NCBI RefSeq assembly: GCF_965228705.1
Contig: NZ_OZ245832.1
Span: forward strand, 806,001-870,000
Origin: Croceimicrobium sp965228705
Lineage (GTDB): Bacteria; Bacteroidota; Bacteroidia; Flavobacteriales; Schleiferiaceae
Direction: 5' to 3'
DNA: 64,000 bases
Shown: positions 8,832-17,694 of the stretch, piece after piece
Numbering within the stretch: the first letter of the stretch is position 1
How the letters are laid out: the number at the start of each line of letters is the position of its first letter
The notes under the pieces: model-generated
Database searches by the model: none
The model's input: the letters and a program-made list of their open reading frames with translations, nothing else
Told to the model about the DNA's origin: nothing
Position numbers and translations under genes: made by a program

Positions 8832-9680
8832 TTGGTAAGGCAAAAATCATTACTCTATTTACACAGCTCGGTGGCTCTATTTGGTTTGGCCGGATTGTTT
8901 GGACGCTGGCTTTCCTTTAGCCCTTTAATCATTGTAGGAGGGAGGGTCTTTTTCGCCGCTTTATTTCTTGCAATAATTTTAGGCATAAGAGATGGAGCTG
9001 TTCCTCGACTTAGCCTAAAACTTCTTTATAAAACGGCCATTTCCGGTTCGATTCTCGCTTTGCACTGGTATGCTTTTTTTAGATCCATTCAAGAAACTTC
9101 AGTGGCCTTAGCTTTATTAAGCTTTGCGAGCTTTCCCTTATTTACCTTGATTTTGGAGAGTGTTTTCTGGAAACTGAAGGTTCATGCTATCGATGTTTTT
9201 TGGGCCTTTTTATCCATCAGTGGTACGGCACTTATAGTGCCCTGGGATATGGCTTCGCCAGAGATGAATGGTGTCTTATGGGGTCTTTTTGCAGGCTTTA
9301 GTTTTGCAGTGCTTAACCTTTTAAATAAGGACCTGGTTAACAAGCATTCTGCTTTGGAAATTGGCTTTTATCAAGATATCTGGGCTTGCCTGGTTCTTTT
9401 GCCTTTTTGTATCGCAATTTGGCCTCCCTTTACAGTTCAAGAAATAGGCTTATTGGTTCTTCTTGGAACGGTGTTTACAGCCTTATCTCATTTCTTATTT
9501 CTAGTATCGCTCAAAGATTTGAAAGCCCGAACGGCGGCCTTGATAACTGCATTGGAACCGGTTTATGGCATAATTGCCGCCTATTTCCTTTTTGATGAAA
9601 CTCCAGCACTTAGCGTATTCTTAGGTGGCATTCTTATTCTAAGTGCCAGCCTGGGCGGTCAATGGCGGGATAAGCTTTAA
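8832..9680 (+). CDS. EamA/DMT-superfamily transporter
   Basis: 282 residues, almost entirely hydrophobic, with about ten membrane segments in two EamA repeats. Typical features are the end of the first repeat (VFWAFLSISGTALIVP) and of the second (ALEPVYGIIAAYFLFDE followed by a GGILILSASLG segment). These carriers export or import small metabolites such as amino acids or nucleotide precursors. The substrate cannot be predicted. The start is the TTG at 8832 (reading MVRQKSLLYL), directly after the DUF4442 stop. Its stop overlaps the convergent kdsC stop by four bases (TTAA). Confidence 0.85.
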   Translation: MVRQKSLLYLHSSVALFGLAGLFGRWLSFSPLIIVGGRVFFAALFLAIILGIRDGAVPRLSLKLLYKTAISGSILALHWYAFFRSIQETSVALALLSFASFPLFTLILESVFWKLKVHAIDVFWAFLSISGTALIVPWDMASPEMNGVLWGLFAGFSFAVLNLLNKDLVNKHSALEIGFYQDIWACLVLLPFCIAIWPPFTVQEIGLLVLLGTVFTALSHFLFLVSLKDLKARTAALITALEPVYGIIAAYFLFDETPALSVFLGGILILSASLGGQWRDKL

Positions 9681-10342
9681 ATGAGGAGATGTTGATCGAC
9701 TAATTCACGAATACAAGCCTCACCACCTTTGCGGCTTAGGATATGGATTTCAGGATGGAGTAAAACATCTTCTACCGCATCAGCAGGAGCAAAGGCTGCT
9801 CCTACAGTTTCCAATATCGGAATATCATTAATATCATCTCCAATGTAGGCAGTATCTTCCGGGCTAATGTTGTGTTCTTTCCACCAAGATTGAATAACCT
9901 CCAATTTTGGGGTTTTACCAACATAGACCAAAGGGATACCCAATTGCTTAGCTCGGGATTCAACTACTCCGGTAGAGTGGCCATGGGATATAATTCCGGT
10001 GAGAATACCAGCTTCCTGGGCTTGCTTTATGCCCATACCATCTTTTACATTAAAGATCTTAGTATGCTCGCCATCAGTGCTTACGATCATCTCGCCTTTG
10101 GTCATCACTCCATCGCAATCCATTACCAGCATTTTAACCCTTTTAGGTCGCTGGTCGATGCGCTTTTTAAAGAGGACCTCTGCGGGATAACCCGTTTCTT
10201 CGGCAATGCGAAAAAGGTCGAAAACCTCTAAATTGGCGCCACGCGAAAAACGCTCAATTGTAGAGTAGAGGCGATGCGTAGGCGGAATGGTACGCTGCAA
10301 ATAATGGAGGTTTGCCCTCAGGTTATCCCAATGATCGGTCAT
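9677..10342 (-). CDS. kdsC: KDO-8-phosphate phosphatase KdsC with N-terminal extension
   Basis: 221 residues. Residues about 69-221 are a C0-type HAD phosphatase: DCDGVM with Asp75/Asp77, ISHGHS where Ser/Thr motif II lies, the Lys in GKTPKLE, and GDDINDIPIL as motif IV. It removes phosphate from Kdo-8-phosphate to give Kdo for lipid A core assembly. The function is supported by kdsA and kdsD directly upstream. The first 65 or so residues are an unusual helical extension (YLQRTIPPTHRLYSTIERF) not found in typical KdsC of about 170-190 residues. The start overlaps the kdsA stop by four bases, which supports the long form. Confidence 0.9.
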   Translation of the reverse strand: MTDHWDNLRANLHYLQRTIPPTHRLYSTIERFSRGANLEVFDLFRIAEETGYPAEVLFKKRIDQRPKRVKMLVMDCDGVMTKGEMIVSTDGEHTKIFNVKDGMGIKQAQEAGILTGIISHGHSTGVVESRAKQLGIPLVYVGKTPKLEVIQSWWKEHNISPEDTAYIGDDINDIPILETVGAAFAPADAVEDVLLHPEIHILSRKGGEACIRELVDQHLLI

Positions 10343-11115
10343 GATTGCAGTGCTTCACGCACTTTCATGCATTTTTCCAAAATCGAACGCAGCTTGCTTA
10401 ATTCCAACATGGTATATGGATCTGATTGTGCGGTATGAGGTGCGGGATGGGTTTCAATAAAAAAGCCATCTGCTCCTGTGGCAATCGCTGAAAGGGCAAT
10501 GGTTTCAATTAATCGTGGATCACCACCGGTTACTCCTTCTGTACGATTAGGTTTTTGTACCGAATGGGTGCAGTCCATAATAACTGGCACCCCTAAGTCC
10601 TTCATGCGGGCAATGCTGGTGGCATCCACAATTAGGTCTGAATAGCCAAAGCTAACTCCGCGTTCGCAAGCCCATACATTTTGATTACCAGTACTCTGTA
10701 CCTTTTCAACTGGCCATTTCATGGCTTCTGGAGAAAGGAACTGTCCTTTCTTAATATTCACCCCTTTACCAGTTTCGCCAGCAGCGAGCAGCAAATCGGT
10801 TTGCCGGCAAAGGAATGCGGGAATTTGCAAATGATCCACATATTGAGCCGCTAAAGCAGCTTCCTGACTTTCGTGGATATCGGTTATGGTCTCTACCTGG
10901 AGTTCCTTGCCTATAGCTTGTAAAATCTCCAAGGCTTCAATGTCACCGATTCCGGTAAAAGAGTCTAAGCGAGAACGATTCGCCTTGCGGTAACTGCCTT
11001 TAAAGATGTAGTGGATGCCCAGATCATCGCAAATGCCTTTAACTTCGCGCGCAATGGCAAAGGCCAAATCGCGATCTTCAATGGCACAAGGACCAGCAAT
11101 TAAGGTAAACTTCAT
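10339..11115 (-). CDS. kdsA: 3-deoxy-8-phosphooctulonate synthase KdsA, class II
   Basis: 258 residues. It condenses phosphoenolpyruvate with arabinose-5-phosphate to form Kdo-8-phosphate. Family motifs are IAGPCAIED (residues 6-14), FKGSYRKANRSR, QIPAFLCRQTDLL, VIMDCTHSVQKPN and FFIETHP. The residue after AGP is Cys, as in the metal-dependent class II enzymes such as Aquifex KdsA. The metal-independent E. coli type has Asn there. The gene is part of the kdsD-kdsA-kdsC block, with four-base overlaps on both sides. Confidence 0.95.
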   Translation of the reverse strand: MKFTLIAGPCAIEDRDLAFAIAREVKGICDDLGIHYIFKGSYRKANRSRLDSFTGIGDIEALEILQAIGKELQVETITDIHESQEAALAAQYVDHLQIPAFLCRQTDLLLAAGETGKGVNIKKGQFLSPEAMKWPVEKVQSTGNQNVWACERGVSFGYSDLIVDATSIARMKDLGVPVIMDCTHSVQKPNRTEGVTGGDPRLIETIALSAIATGADGFFIETHPAPHTAQSDPYTMLELSKLRSILEKCMKVREALQS

Positions 11116-11714
11116 TTCATTCGTGCTTTATCACCAAGGTAGCCAGAGTGATGGCGCTTGGCATATTCTTCTTTACTAAAACCAATTCGCTCCATCAAGA
11201 GGGTCACTAATACATCACCCACCACCGTCATTACCGTGGTAGAGGTAGTGGGAGTAAGTCCTAATGGGCAAATCTCCGCTGGGTTTCCGGTTAATAATAC
11301 CACATCCGAAAATTCGGCTAAAGCTCCGTCCGGGTGACCGGTTAACCCGATGATTTTCATATCCGGATGCAGGTTTTTTACCAGATATTCCAATTCGATA
11401 ATCTCACGGGTTTTCCCAGAATTTGAAATTAAGATCATCACATCATTTTCCTGAACCATCCCTAAATCACCATGTTGCGATTCACTAGGATGCAAGAAAA
11501 TAGCTGGGGTTCCGGTAGAGCTTAAAGTAGTGGCGATGTTCAAACCTATTTGACCGGCTTTACCCATGCCTGAAACTACTACCTTGCCTTTTTTCTGATG
11601 TACTTGTTCGTAAATGAGATCTATAGCGCCTTCAATAACTCCGTCGATGGGAATGTTTTGAATGGCTTCAATTTCCTTATTTATAAGGGATTGGATTTTA
11701 TTTGTAAGCGTCAT
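11112..11714 (-). CDS. kdsD: arabinose-5-phosphate isomerase, SIS domain only
   Basis: About 200 residues from the ATG at 11714. A longer start at 11753 would run into lolD and is unlikely. It interconverts ribulose-5-phosphate and arabinose-5-phosphate, the first step of Kdo synthesis. SIS-domain motifs are present: KVVVSGMGKAGQIGLNIA, FLHPSESQHGDLGMV, ISNSGKTREII, and the C-terminal LAKR-like tail (EYAKRHHSGYLG). The two CBS domains of E. coli KdsD (328 residues) are missing, as is common in Bacteroidota. Placement next to kdsA and kdsC fixes the role. Confidence 0.92.
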   Translation of the reverse strand: MTLTNKIQSLINKEIEAIQNIPIDGVIEGAIDLIYEQVHQKKGKVVVSGMGKAGQIGLNIATTLSSTGTPAIFLHPSESQHGDLGMVQENDVMILISNSGKTREIIELEYLVKNLHPDMKIIGLTGHPDGALAEFSDVVLLTGNPAEICPLGLTPTTSTTVMTVVGDVLVTLLMERIGFSKEEYAKRHHSGYLGDKARMK

Positions 11715-11721
11715 AAAGCAA

Positions 11722-12378
11722 TTATACCAAAAGTTTTCCGTCGCGCATTTCAATCAGGCGGTCAGCCGTTTCTGCTAAGGCACGGTTATGTGTAATCACC
11801 ACGAAGCTACTGCCAAACTCCTGGCGAATACGGTCAAATAATTTGTGAATTTCCTCCGCATTATGGCTGTCGAGGTTGCCAGTAGGCTCATCCGCCAATA
11901 CCATATCCGGGCGATTCATTAAGGCTCGGGCCACCGCTACTCTTTGCTGCTCACCACCGGAAAGGGCAGAGGGTTTATGTGCCATCCGATCCTTAAGTCC
12001 CATAAAATCCAGCAATTCGGCAGCTTGTTGCAGGCATTTTTGTTTAGCCTTACGGCTGATCAGACCGGGGATTGCTACATTTTCCACTGCAGTAAATTCG
12101 GGCAATAAATGGTGGAACTGGAAAATAAAGCCCAGATGCTGATTTCGAAACTGACTCAGTTTTGATGCTCCTAATCGACTGATTTCCTGATCACCGAAAA
12201 AGATTTCACCGGAATCGGCCGCTTCCAGAGTTCCTAAAATTTGCAAGAGAGTTGTTTTACCAGCACCACTGGCACCCATAATGGATACTACCTCGCCAGA
12301 TTGGATTTCAAGATCTACTCCTTTTAAGACTTCAAGCTGTCCGTAGGACTTGTGAATATTCTGTGCGCGTATGATCAT
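11722..12378 (-). CDS. lolD: LolD-like ABC transporter ATPase
   Basis: 218 residues. This is an ATPase of the MacB/LolD group: Walker A GASGAGKTT (35-43), Q-loop FQFHHLLPEFTA, signature LSGGEQQRVAVARAL, Walker B VLADEPTGNLD, and H-loop VITHN. LolCDE moves lipoproteins from the inner membrane to the outer-membrane carrier. No LolC/E permease is in this window, so the partner must be encoded elsewhere. It overlaps the DUF5916 gene stop by four bases and precedes kdsD by seven bases, placing lipoprotein export and LPS sugar synthesis in one operon. Confidence 0.85.
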   Translation of the reverse strand: MIIRAQNIHKSYGQLEVLKGVDLEIQSGEVVSIMGASGAGKTTLLQILGTLEAADSGEIFFGDQEISRLGASKLSQFRNQHLGFIFQFHHLLPEFTAVENVAIPGLISRKAKQKCLQQAAELLDFMGLKDRMAHKPSALSGGEQQRVAVARALMNRPDMVLADEPTGNLDSHNAEEIHKLFDRIRQEFGSSFVVITHNRALAETADRLIEMRDGKLLV

Positions 12379-14786
12379 TTCCCTTGCAATTGATTGCGGG
12401 TTTGGTGGTAATCGAGGAAATAAGCCAGGCGAATCGACAAGTTATTCTGAACTGGCGAATCGAAGGCATTATTTAAATTCTGAAGATAGTTGTTGTTGAT
12501 GTCATCCCCAAGATTGGAGAGGGCCACCCGATATAAAATCACCATTTCGGAGGCGGGAGCAAACCACCAGCTAAAACGAAGATCCAAGTTTAAGGTGTTG
12601 AAATAGAGGTTATAATCATCGCTACTTTCACGAAGGCTTAAGGTTCCATTCGCATTAAGATTATAGTAGTCTTGATAATCTACCCGACTCCAAAACTGAC
12701 GTAACCTTAATCCTAAAGAAGCTTTAGGATTAAAGGCATAACGACCGTCAATTAGGGCGATTAAATTCTTTACATCACGAGAGCCGAACACAGGACCATC
12801 TGAACCAAAGGAAGCAAAGCCGCGATCATTGTAAAATAAATCGAAGGTAACCTGGGGAATGATAAAGAAATGATCGCCCAGGCGAATGCGAGGTTCAATA
12901 TTTATATTGTAATAATCCCGGTCCCAATCCGGTGTGCGGTCATATCCAAAATCTAAATCCAGGGCAAAAGGTTTGCGGTAATCGGTAGAGATAAAGAAGA
13001 TGGTAGCGTAATTATAGGGCTTATAAAAGTAGGAGCCTGCTACTCTTGGCTCGAAATAATCATAGGACTCAATAGGCTTTAAACGTAAACGAATACCTGT
13101 ACCGGTGAAATCCCTCAAAAGGAAAAAGGTGTTTAAACCTAAGTAGAACTCCTCAAAACGTTGGCTGTCGTAAAGCTGCGAGTAAACAGAAAATAGGGTA
13201 TAGGAGGTACGGTTAAATGGCCCCTTGGGTTTAAAGGTGGCATATTCCAGTTCATTGTAATTCCGAATCTGGTTGTTTCGGGCTAAAAAGCCTAAATCAT
13301 TCGGATCGAAATCATCGCTAATCACATCCTGACGAATGGCCCAACGCCAATTGCCATCTACATCGCCAAAACGCAAATAATACTGTTCTCCGCTAATCGT
13401 CGCATTGGAGCCTTGAAAGCGATCACTGCGCTTAATCTGAGCGTCTACGCGGTATTGCCCGCTTTTAGTATAAACACTGGCTAATAAGGCTGCCACATTT
13501 GCATCGGCATATTCGCCATTTCGGAGCACATTGGTATTTATAAAGCTTAAGCTTGAATTCCGATTAAAGCGCTGATCCAGAACCAGAATATTGTAATTAG
13601 TAAGGGGTTCCAATAAACGCTGACTGGTTTGTCCGGCCGAATCAATGATGCTGTAATTATTGTCGGTTACGGCATTTAAAAAACCGATCCCCAGATTGCC
13701 ATTAGTACGACCAGAAATTTTAGTGGCATTTAATAAGCGAGTAAATTCCGTTCGAACGGTGACTTCGGCCGTATCATTGCCACTAAGGTCCTGATTGGTA
13801 ATATTTTTAGGAGCACCTCCGATGCGCCGGGAGTAGAATAAATCTCCTAAGCTAAAGAGCTCTGTACCTTCATTAAAAAACTGCCGATTCTCCTGAAATT
13901 GGATTTCGAAAGGACTTAAGTTTAAGACCTGATTATCAAAGGCCACCTGCCCGAAATCTGGGATTAAAGTTGCATCCAGCGTAAAGCTTTCATTGATCCC
14001 ATATTTAAGGTCCATACCCGCATTGAAGTCCAGGGTAGTTTTATCCTCAAAATGATCTATATAAGTAGAGGCGTAGGGCATTAAGGAAAGACGAATAGGA
14101 GGGTTGATATCGCGAATATTGCTCAAAATACCCGCCTGATATTCCCAGCTGTATCCAGAGCCACGATCAATATAATTCCAGGAGTATTCTTCCCGTGAAC
14201 GGCGGATGGAACGAATCACATTAAAACCCCAGTCTTTCTTTAATTCATTAGGGAAACGCAGGGAGATATAAGGAATCTTTAATTCGCATACCCAGCCTTC
14301 ATCGGTGATTTGTACAGCCGAATACCAAATGGAGTTGAAGGAATAGTCCTCGCCATTGGCCGTAGTACGACTGTCGCCTTGGGTTCCTGCCGAAGTAAGG
14401 AAGAAGGTAAAATCGTTTTGACCATCATTAAAAGGATTAATGGCAATGGCTAACCAATCGTGATTCTGATTAATATCATCACGAACTGTAACCTGTTTTA
14501 AGATAGAATCAGGCCGTGGATCGAGCATAGTCACTCCGAAATAGATGGCCTCATCTGTATAAAACACCTTAAGGGTGGTTTTAAAACCAGCGGGAATAGC
14601 CTCCCCACTTCCGGGGGAAAGCATCACAAAATCAGTTGCTTCAGGAGCGTATTGCCAAATGGAATCTTGTAGAGAACCGTCGATTTCAACTTCAGCCTTC
14701 GTTTTTAAAGGTTCCAAACTTTTCTTTTGCGCCTGAAGAGCCCAAGATAACATAAGGAAAAAGAGAAGGGCAGAACGCTGCAACAT
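12375..14786 (-). CDS. DUF5916 outer-membrane protein with CBM9-like domain
   Basis: 803 residues with a signal peptide (1-19, ALQAQ). Residues about 28-215 resemble the carbohydrate-binding family 9 fold (VEIDGSLQDSIWQYA, FYTDEAIYFGVTMLD, VCELKIPYISLRF). The rest matches DUF5916 and is rich in aromatic beta-strands: LDATLIPDFGQVAFDNQ, FFNEGTELFS, LFYSRRIG and a C-terminal barrel. The family is abundant in Bacteroidota but has no settled function. A carbohydrate- or envelope-related role is inferred from the CBM9-like head. It is the promoter-proximal gene of the lolD-kds operon. Confidence 0.8.
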   Translation of the reverse strand: MLQRSALLFFLMLSWALQAQKKSLEPLKTKAEVEIDGSLQDSIWQYAPEATDFVMLSPGSGEAIPAGFKTTLKVFYTDEAIYFGVTMLDPRPDSILKQVTVRDDINQNHDWLAIAINPFNDGQNDFTFFLTSAGTQGDSRTTANGEDYSFNSIWYSAVQITDEGWVCELKIPYISLRFPNELKKDWGFNVIRSIRRSREEYSWNYIDRGSGYSWEYQAGILSNIRDINPPIRLSLMPYASTYIDHFEDKTTLDFNAGMDLKYGINESFTLDATLIPDFGQVAFDNQVLNLSPFEIQFQENRQFFNEGTELFSLGDLFYSRRIGGAPKNITNQDLSGNDTAEVTVRTEFTRLLNATKISGRTNGNLGIGFLNAVTDNNYSIIDSAGQTSQRLLEPLTNYNILVLDQRFNRNSSLSFINTNVLRNGEYADANVAALLASVYTKSGQYRVDAQIKRSDRFQGSNATISGEQYYLRFGDVDGNWRWAIRQDVISDDFDPNDLGFLARNNQIRNYNELEYATFKPKGPFNRTSYTLFSVYSQLYDSQRFEEFYLGLNTFFLLRDFTGTGIRLRLKPIESYDYFEPRVAGSYFYKPYNYATIFFISTDYRKPFALDLDFGYDRTPDWDRDYYNINIEPRIRLGDHFFIIPQVTFDLFYNDRGFASFGSDGPVFGSRDVKNLIALIDGRYAFNPKASLGLRLRQFWSRVDYQDYYNLNANGTLSLRESSDDYNLYFNTLNLDLRFSWWFAPASEMVILYRVALSNLGDDINNNYLQNLNNAFDSPVQNNLSIRLAYFLDYHQTRNQLQGK

Positions 14787-14818
14787 CTTAGAAATTCGGG
14801 TGAATTAGTAAATGGCCG

Positions 14819-14826
14819 CAAAGGTA
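14819..14826 (-). promoter_or_regulatory. -7 box TACCTTTG of the DUF5916-kds operon
   Basis: On the minus strand this reads TACCTTTG, matching TAnnTTTG, 32 bases before the ATG at 14786. It faces away from the sucC promoter in the same 115-bp intergenic region. Confidence 0.5.
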
Positions 14827-14844
14827 GATAAAAGGCAATCAAAA

Positions 14845-14876
14845 TTTTCCTGCTAAGACTTTGGGTGGTATTTTTG
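14845..14876 (+). promoter_or_regulatory. sucC promoter
   Basis: TATTTTTG (14869-14876) matches TAnnTTTG. A T-rich -33 element (TTTTC, 14845-14849) lies 19 bases upstream. The ATG at 14902 is 25 bases downstream. Confidence 0.5.
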
Positions 14877-14901
14877 CGGCCATCAGCAAAAAAGCAAATC
14901 G

Positions 14902-16092
14902 ATGAATTTACACGAGTATCAAGGAAAAGATATTTTGGCAAGCTATGGAGTACGCGTTCAACGTGGCATTGTAGCAAGCACCCCTGATGAAGCTGTGGCA
15001 GCAGCTCAGAAACTGAGTGAAGAAACCGGAACCTCTTGGTGGGTAGTTAAAGCCCAGATCCATGCCGGTGGCCGTGGTAAAGGCGGTGGCGTTAAATTAG
15101 CCAAGTCTTTGGAAGATGTGAAGAGCATCTCGGAGCAAATCTTGGGAATGATGCTGGTTACTCCTCAAACTTCCGCTGAGGGTAAGCTTGTAAATCAGGT
15201 GCTTATTGCGGAGGATGTTTACTATCCTGGAGATAGCGAAACTTCTGAAATTTATATGTCAGTATTGTTGAACCGTAATACCGGTCGCAATATGATTATG
15301 TATTCTACTGAGGGTGGAATGGATATCGAAGAAGTGGCCGACAAAACTCCAGAGCGCATCTTTACTGAGGAGATCGATCCCAAAGTAGGATTGCAAGGTT
15401 TCCAGGCTCGTAAAATTGCCTTCAACTTGGGTTTAAGCGGAACCGCCTTTAAAGAAATGGTGAAATTCGTGAGTAGCTTATACAAAGCTTACGATGGTAT
15501 TGATGCCAGCCTTTTCGAAATCAACCCAGTATTAAAGACTTCTGACGATAAAATCTTGGCCGTAGATGCTAAAGTTACTTTAGATGATAACGGTTTATTC
15601 CGCCATAAAGACTACGCAGAATTACGCGACAAGCGTGAGGAAGATCCTATTGATGTGGAAGCCGGTGAAGCGGGCTTAAACTTCGTAAACCTTGATGGTA
15701 ATGTAGGGTGTATGGTGAATGGTGCCGGATTGGCGATGGCCACTATGGACATTATTAAAATGGCCGGTGGAAACCCTGCAAACTTCCTGGATGTAGGAGG
15801 TACTGCTGATGCCGCAAGGGTAGAAAAAGCCTTCCGTATCATTTTACAAGATGAAAATGTAAAAGCAATTTTGGTGAATATCTTTGGTGGGATCGTGCGT
15901 TGCGATCGGGTAGCTCAAGGTATTATCGATGCTTATAAAAACATCGAAGACATTAACATTCCAATCATCGTTCGCTTACAAGGTACCAATGCCGAAGTAG
16001 CGAAAGAAATGATCGATAATTCTGGATTAGAAGTACATTCTGCCATTGCTTTGGCAGAAGCGGCTAGCAAGGTTCAGGAATTGGTAGGATAA
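14902..16092 (+). CDS. sucC: succinyl-CoA synthetase subunit beta
   Basis: 396 residues, the normal length. With SucD it converts succinyl-CoA to succinate in the TCA cycle and makes ATP or GTP. The ATP-grasp N-terminus is typical (MNLHEYQGKDILASYGV, VVKAQIHAGGRGKGGGVKL). The C-terminal CoA-ligase part has GLAMATMDIIKMAGGNPANF, DVGG and NIFGGIVRCD. sucD is not next to it, unlike the sucCD operon of many bacteria. A strong hairpin terminator follows, so the gene is transcribed alone. Confidence 0.97.
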   Translation: MNLHEYQGKDILASYGVRVQRGIVASTPDEAVAAAQKLSEETGTSWWVVKAQIHAGGRGKGGGVKLAKSLEDVKSISEQILGMMLVTPQTSAEGKLVNQVLIAEDVYYPGDSETSEIYMSVLLNRNTGRNMIMYSTEGGMDIEEVADKTPERIFTEEIDPKVGLQGFQARKIAFNLGLSGTAFKEMVKFVSSLYKAYDGIDASLFEINPVLKTSDDKILAVDAKVTLDDNGLFRHKDYAELRDKREEDPIDVEAGEAGLNFVNLDGNVGCMVNGAGLAMATMDIIKMAGGNPANFLDVGGTADAARVEKAFRIILQDENVKAILVNIFGGIVRCDRVAQGIIDAYKNIEDINIPIIVRLQGTNAEVAKEMIDNSGLEVHSAIALAEAASKVQELVG

Positions 16093-16112
16093 GATTATTT
16101 GAAAATCATACG

Positions 16113-16145
16113 AAAGCCGGTTTCTTGGGAAGCCGGCTTTTTTTA
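16113..16145 (+). terminator. sucC terminator
   Basis: AAAGCCGG (16113-16120) pairs with CCGGCTTT (16133-16140), and a T-run continues to 16144. It is 20 bases after the sucC stop. Confidence 0.85.
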
Positions 16146-16160
16146 TTCAATTCGTAGGCC

Positions 16161-16541
16161 ATGAAGAAAAGACCTGCTCTTAAATATCTCATCTTTAGTA
16201 TTGCTGTCTTGATCTTGATTATCATTTTCAGGCCAGCACCACCTATCGATGAAGCGGAAGCTTTAATTGAAACCGGTCGGGTTAAGCGTATCTATGAAAT
16301 TGGCAATGTTGATCTGGCTTTCCAATTGGAAAACGGTGAAACATTTGTTGTGCGAGAAGGAGTGGAGCAAGAATTAAAAGCAGACAGTCTCTCTGAACTT
16401 TATCTGAACAAAGAGCTCACTTTTAAATATCCTGAATATTGGTCGCCTATCAACAAGGATTCAACGAAAAAGCATGCCTCTCAGGTGCAGTGGGGCGAGG
16501 AGATAATCTATACCGAGTTTAAGAAGAAGCCTAAGCCTTAA
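16161..16541 (+). CDS. small membrane-anchored protein of unknown function
   Basis: 126 residues. One hydrophobic segment (about 9-24, YLIFSIAVLILIIIF) near the N-terminus is followed by a soluble, charged domain that should lie in the periplasm. I do not recognise a family. The gene starts 15 bases after the sucC terminator and overlaps the convergent Bor-like lipoprotein gene by four bases (TTAA). Confidence 0.55.
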   Translation: MKKRPALKYLIFSIAVLILIIIFRPAPPIDEAEALIETGRVKRIYEIGNVDLAFQLENGETFVVREGVEQELKADSLSELYLNKELTFKYPEYWSPINKDSTKKHASQVQWGEEIIYTEFKKKPKP

Positions 16542-16888
16542 TTCGACTCTTTGCGCTGTACCTTGCGATTGGTGTTGCGCTTGTAAATTTCATCCGGAAT
16601 CGTAACTGTGGTGGTAGTGGGAGTGTAGATTCCAATGGTAAGGGTAGAGACGATCATATCCTGGGGGGTAGACCGCGTGTAGATTTCATAGTTCAAAGTG
16701 TCGCCAACCATCTGGTCTATATGACAGCGTTTAACGGGAATGACACCAAATCCCATAAAATGATTCTTTTCCGTTACCTCACGAGTTTTCTCAACTCGAA
16801 CGCCTTTTCCAACGCTGTAATGGTGACTGAAACAAGAGCTTAAGAGTAAACTGCTAAGGATTAAAGCAGCCAGGCTTTTCAATTTCAT
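16538..16888 (-). CDS. Bor-like lipoprotein
   Basis: 116 residues with a lipoprotein signal: hydrophobic core, lipobox LLSSC, and Cys19 as the first mature residue. The pattern HHYSVGKG, then NHFMGFGVIP, then LTIGIYTPTTTTVTIP, resembles the Bor/Iss family. Phage lambda Bor has HHFFVSGIG and ITLGIYTPLEARVYC in the same order. Bor is a small outer-membrane lipoprotein linked to serum resistance in E. coli. The role here is unknown and no phage genes are nearby. The match rests on these short blocks only. Confidence 0.5.
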   Translation of the reverse strand: MKLKSLAALILSSLLLSSCFSHHYSVGKGVRVEKTREVTEKNHFMGFGVIPVKRCHIDQMVGDTLNYEIYTRSTPQDMIVSTLTIGIYTPTTTTVTIPDEIYKRNTNRKVQRKESN

Positions 16889-16908
16889 GAGACTAATTTG
16901 GCGCTAAA

Positions 16909-17580
16909 TTAACCGGGGATTGCGTTTGATGCAATATTGAGGTTTTTTAAAATGTCGGATTTTCCTTCAGAGTGGCCTCTCCAAAATCCAATCGCCTTTC
17001 CACGAGCGGCAAACGATCTCAATTGCTGAATGGCTTTTTCCGCATAATCATGGGGATAATGCCCCGCCTGCTTTAGATAGCCATCCATTAATACCATCAG
17101 GATTTCCACGCCTAAATACTCATCCACTAAAAACTTGGTAGCCTCAAATAGGTCAGGCATTTCGTAAGCATTCTTACAGAAGTTAGAATAAGTCGCCGCA
17201 CCATTTACCTTATTAAGCTGAAACTTTCCGGCTTTAACCAATTCAGCTACCGGGGCCTGTGTTTCCTGCCAAAGTAAGTCGATAGCCTCTAGAAGTTCCA
17301 AATACTGTAATCCAAGTCCAGTACTAATAAATTCCGGGTATTGTAATTTAATGGACTCACGATAGTCAAAAACGCGACTCATACTACTGGCACTAAAAAC
17401 GGCTTCTTCTTCAGTCATATAATAATTGAAGAGCAATTCTCTGCCGCGCTCTAAAACTTCATCCAGATTGATCTGATTAGCCCACTCCAGGATTAAAGTC
17501 CTGTGCTGCTGCGCTGTTTTCATAGCATCTGAATCCGCTTTAAAGTTCCGATTCCAGGTCAGAGTATTGAGAAAAAGCAT
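16909..17580 (-). CDS. protein of unknown function
   Basis: About 223 residues from the ATG at 17580 (MLFLNTLTWNRNFKAD). A TTG seven codons upstream is less likely because a near-consensus promoter box TTACTTTG (17599-17606 on the minus strand) covers it. The protein has no signal peptide or membrane segment and is mostly helical, with many acidic and aromatic residues (MTEEEAVFSASSMSRVFDY, FLVDEYLGVEILMVLMDGY). I do not recognise a family. It is monocistronic and divergent from the histidine kinase gene. Confidence 0.55.
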   Translation of the reverse strand: MLFLNTLTWNRNFKADSDAMKTAQQHRTLILEWANQINLDEVLERGRELLFNYYMTEEEAVFSASSMSRVFDYRESIKLQYPEFISTGLGLQYLELLEAIDLLWQETQAPVAELVKAGKFQLNKVNGAATYSNFCKNAYEMPDLFEATKFLVDEYLGVEILMVLMDGYLKQAGHYPHDYAEKAIQQLRSFAARGKAIGFWRGHSEGKSDILKNLNIASNAIPG

Positions 17581-17694
17581 TTCTGTGGTATTTGCTAGCA
17601 AAGTAACGGATAAATAATTTTATTGTAATGATATGTTTTATAGGAGTTTGTGTTTTTTTAATAACATTTTTTAATATTTGTGGAAAATTAGGAA

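Noticed and set aside
14705..14977. Minus-strand open frame across the sucC promoter region
   Set aside because: It overlaps the start of DUF5916, the divergent promoters and the start of sucC, and it encodes no recognisable protein.
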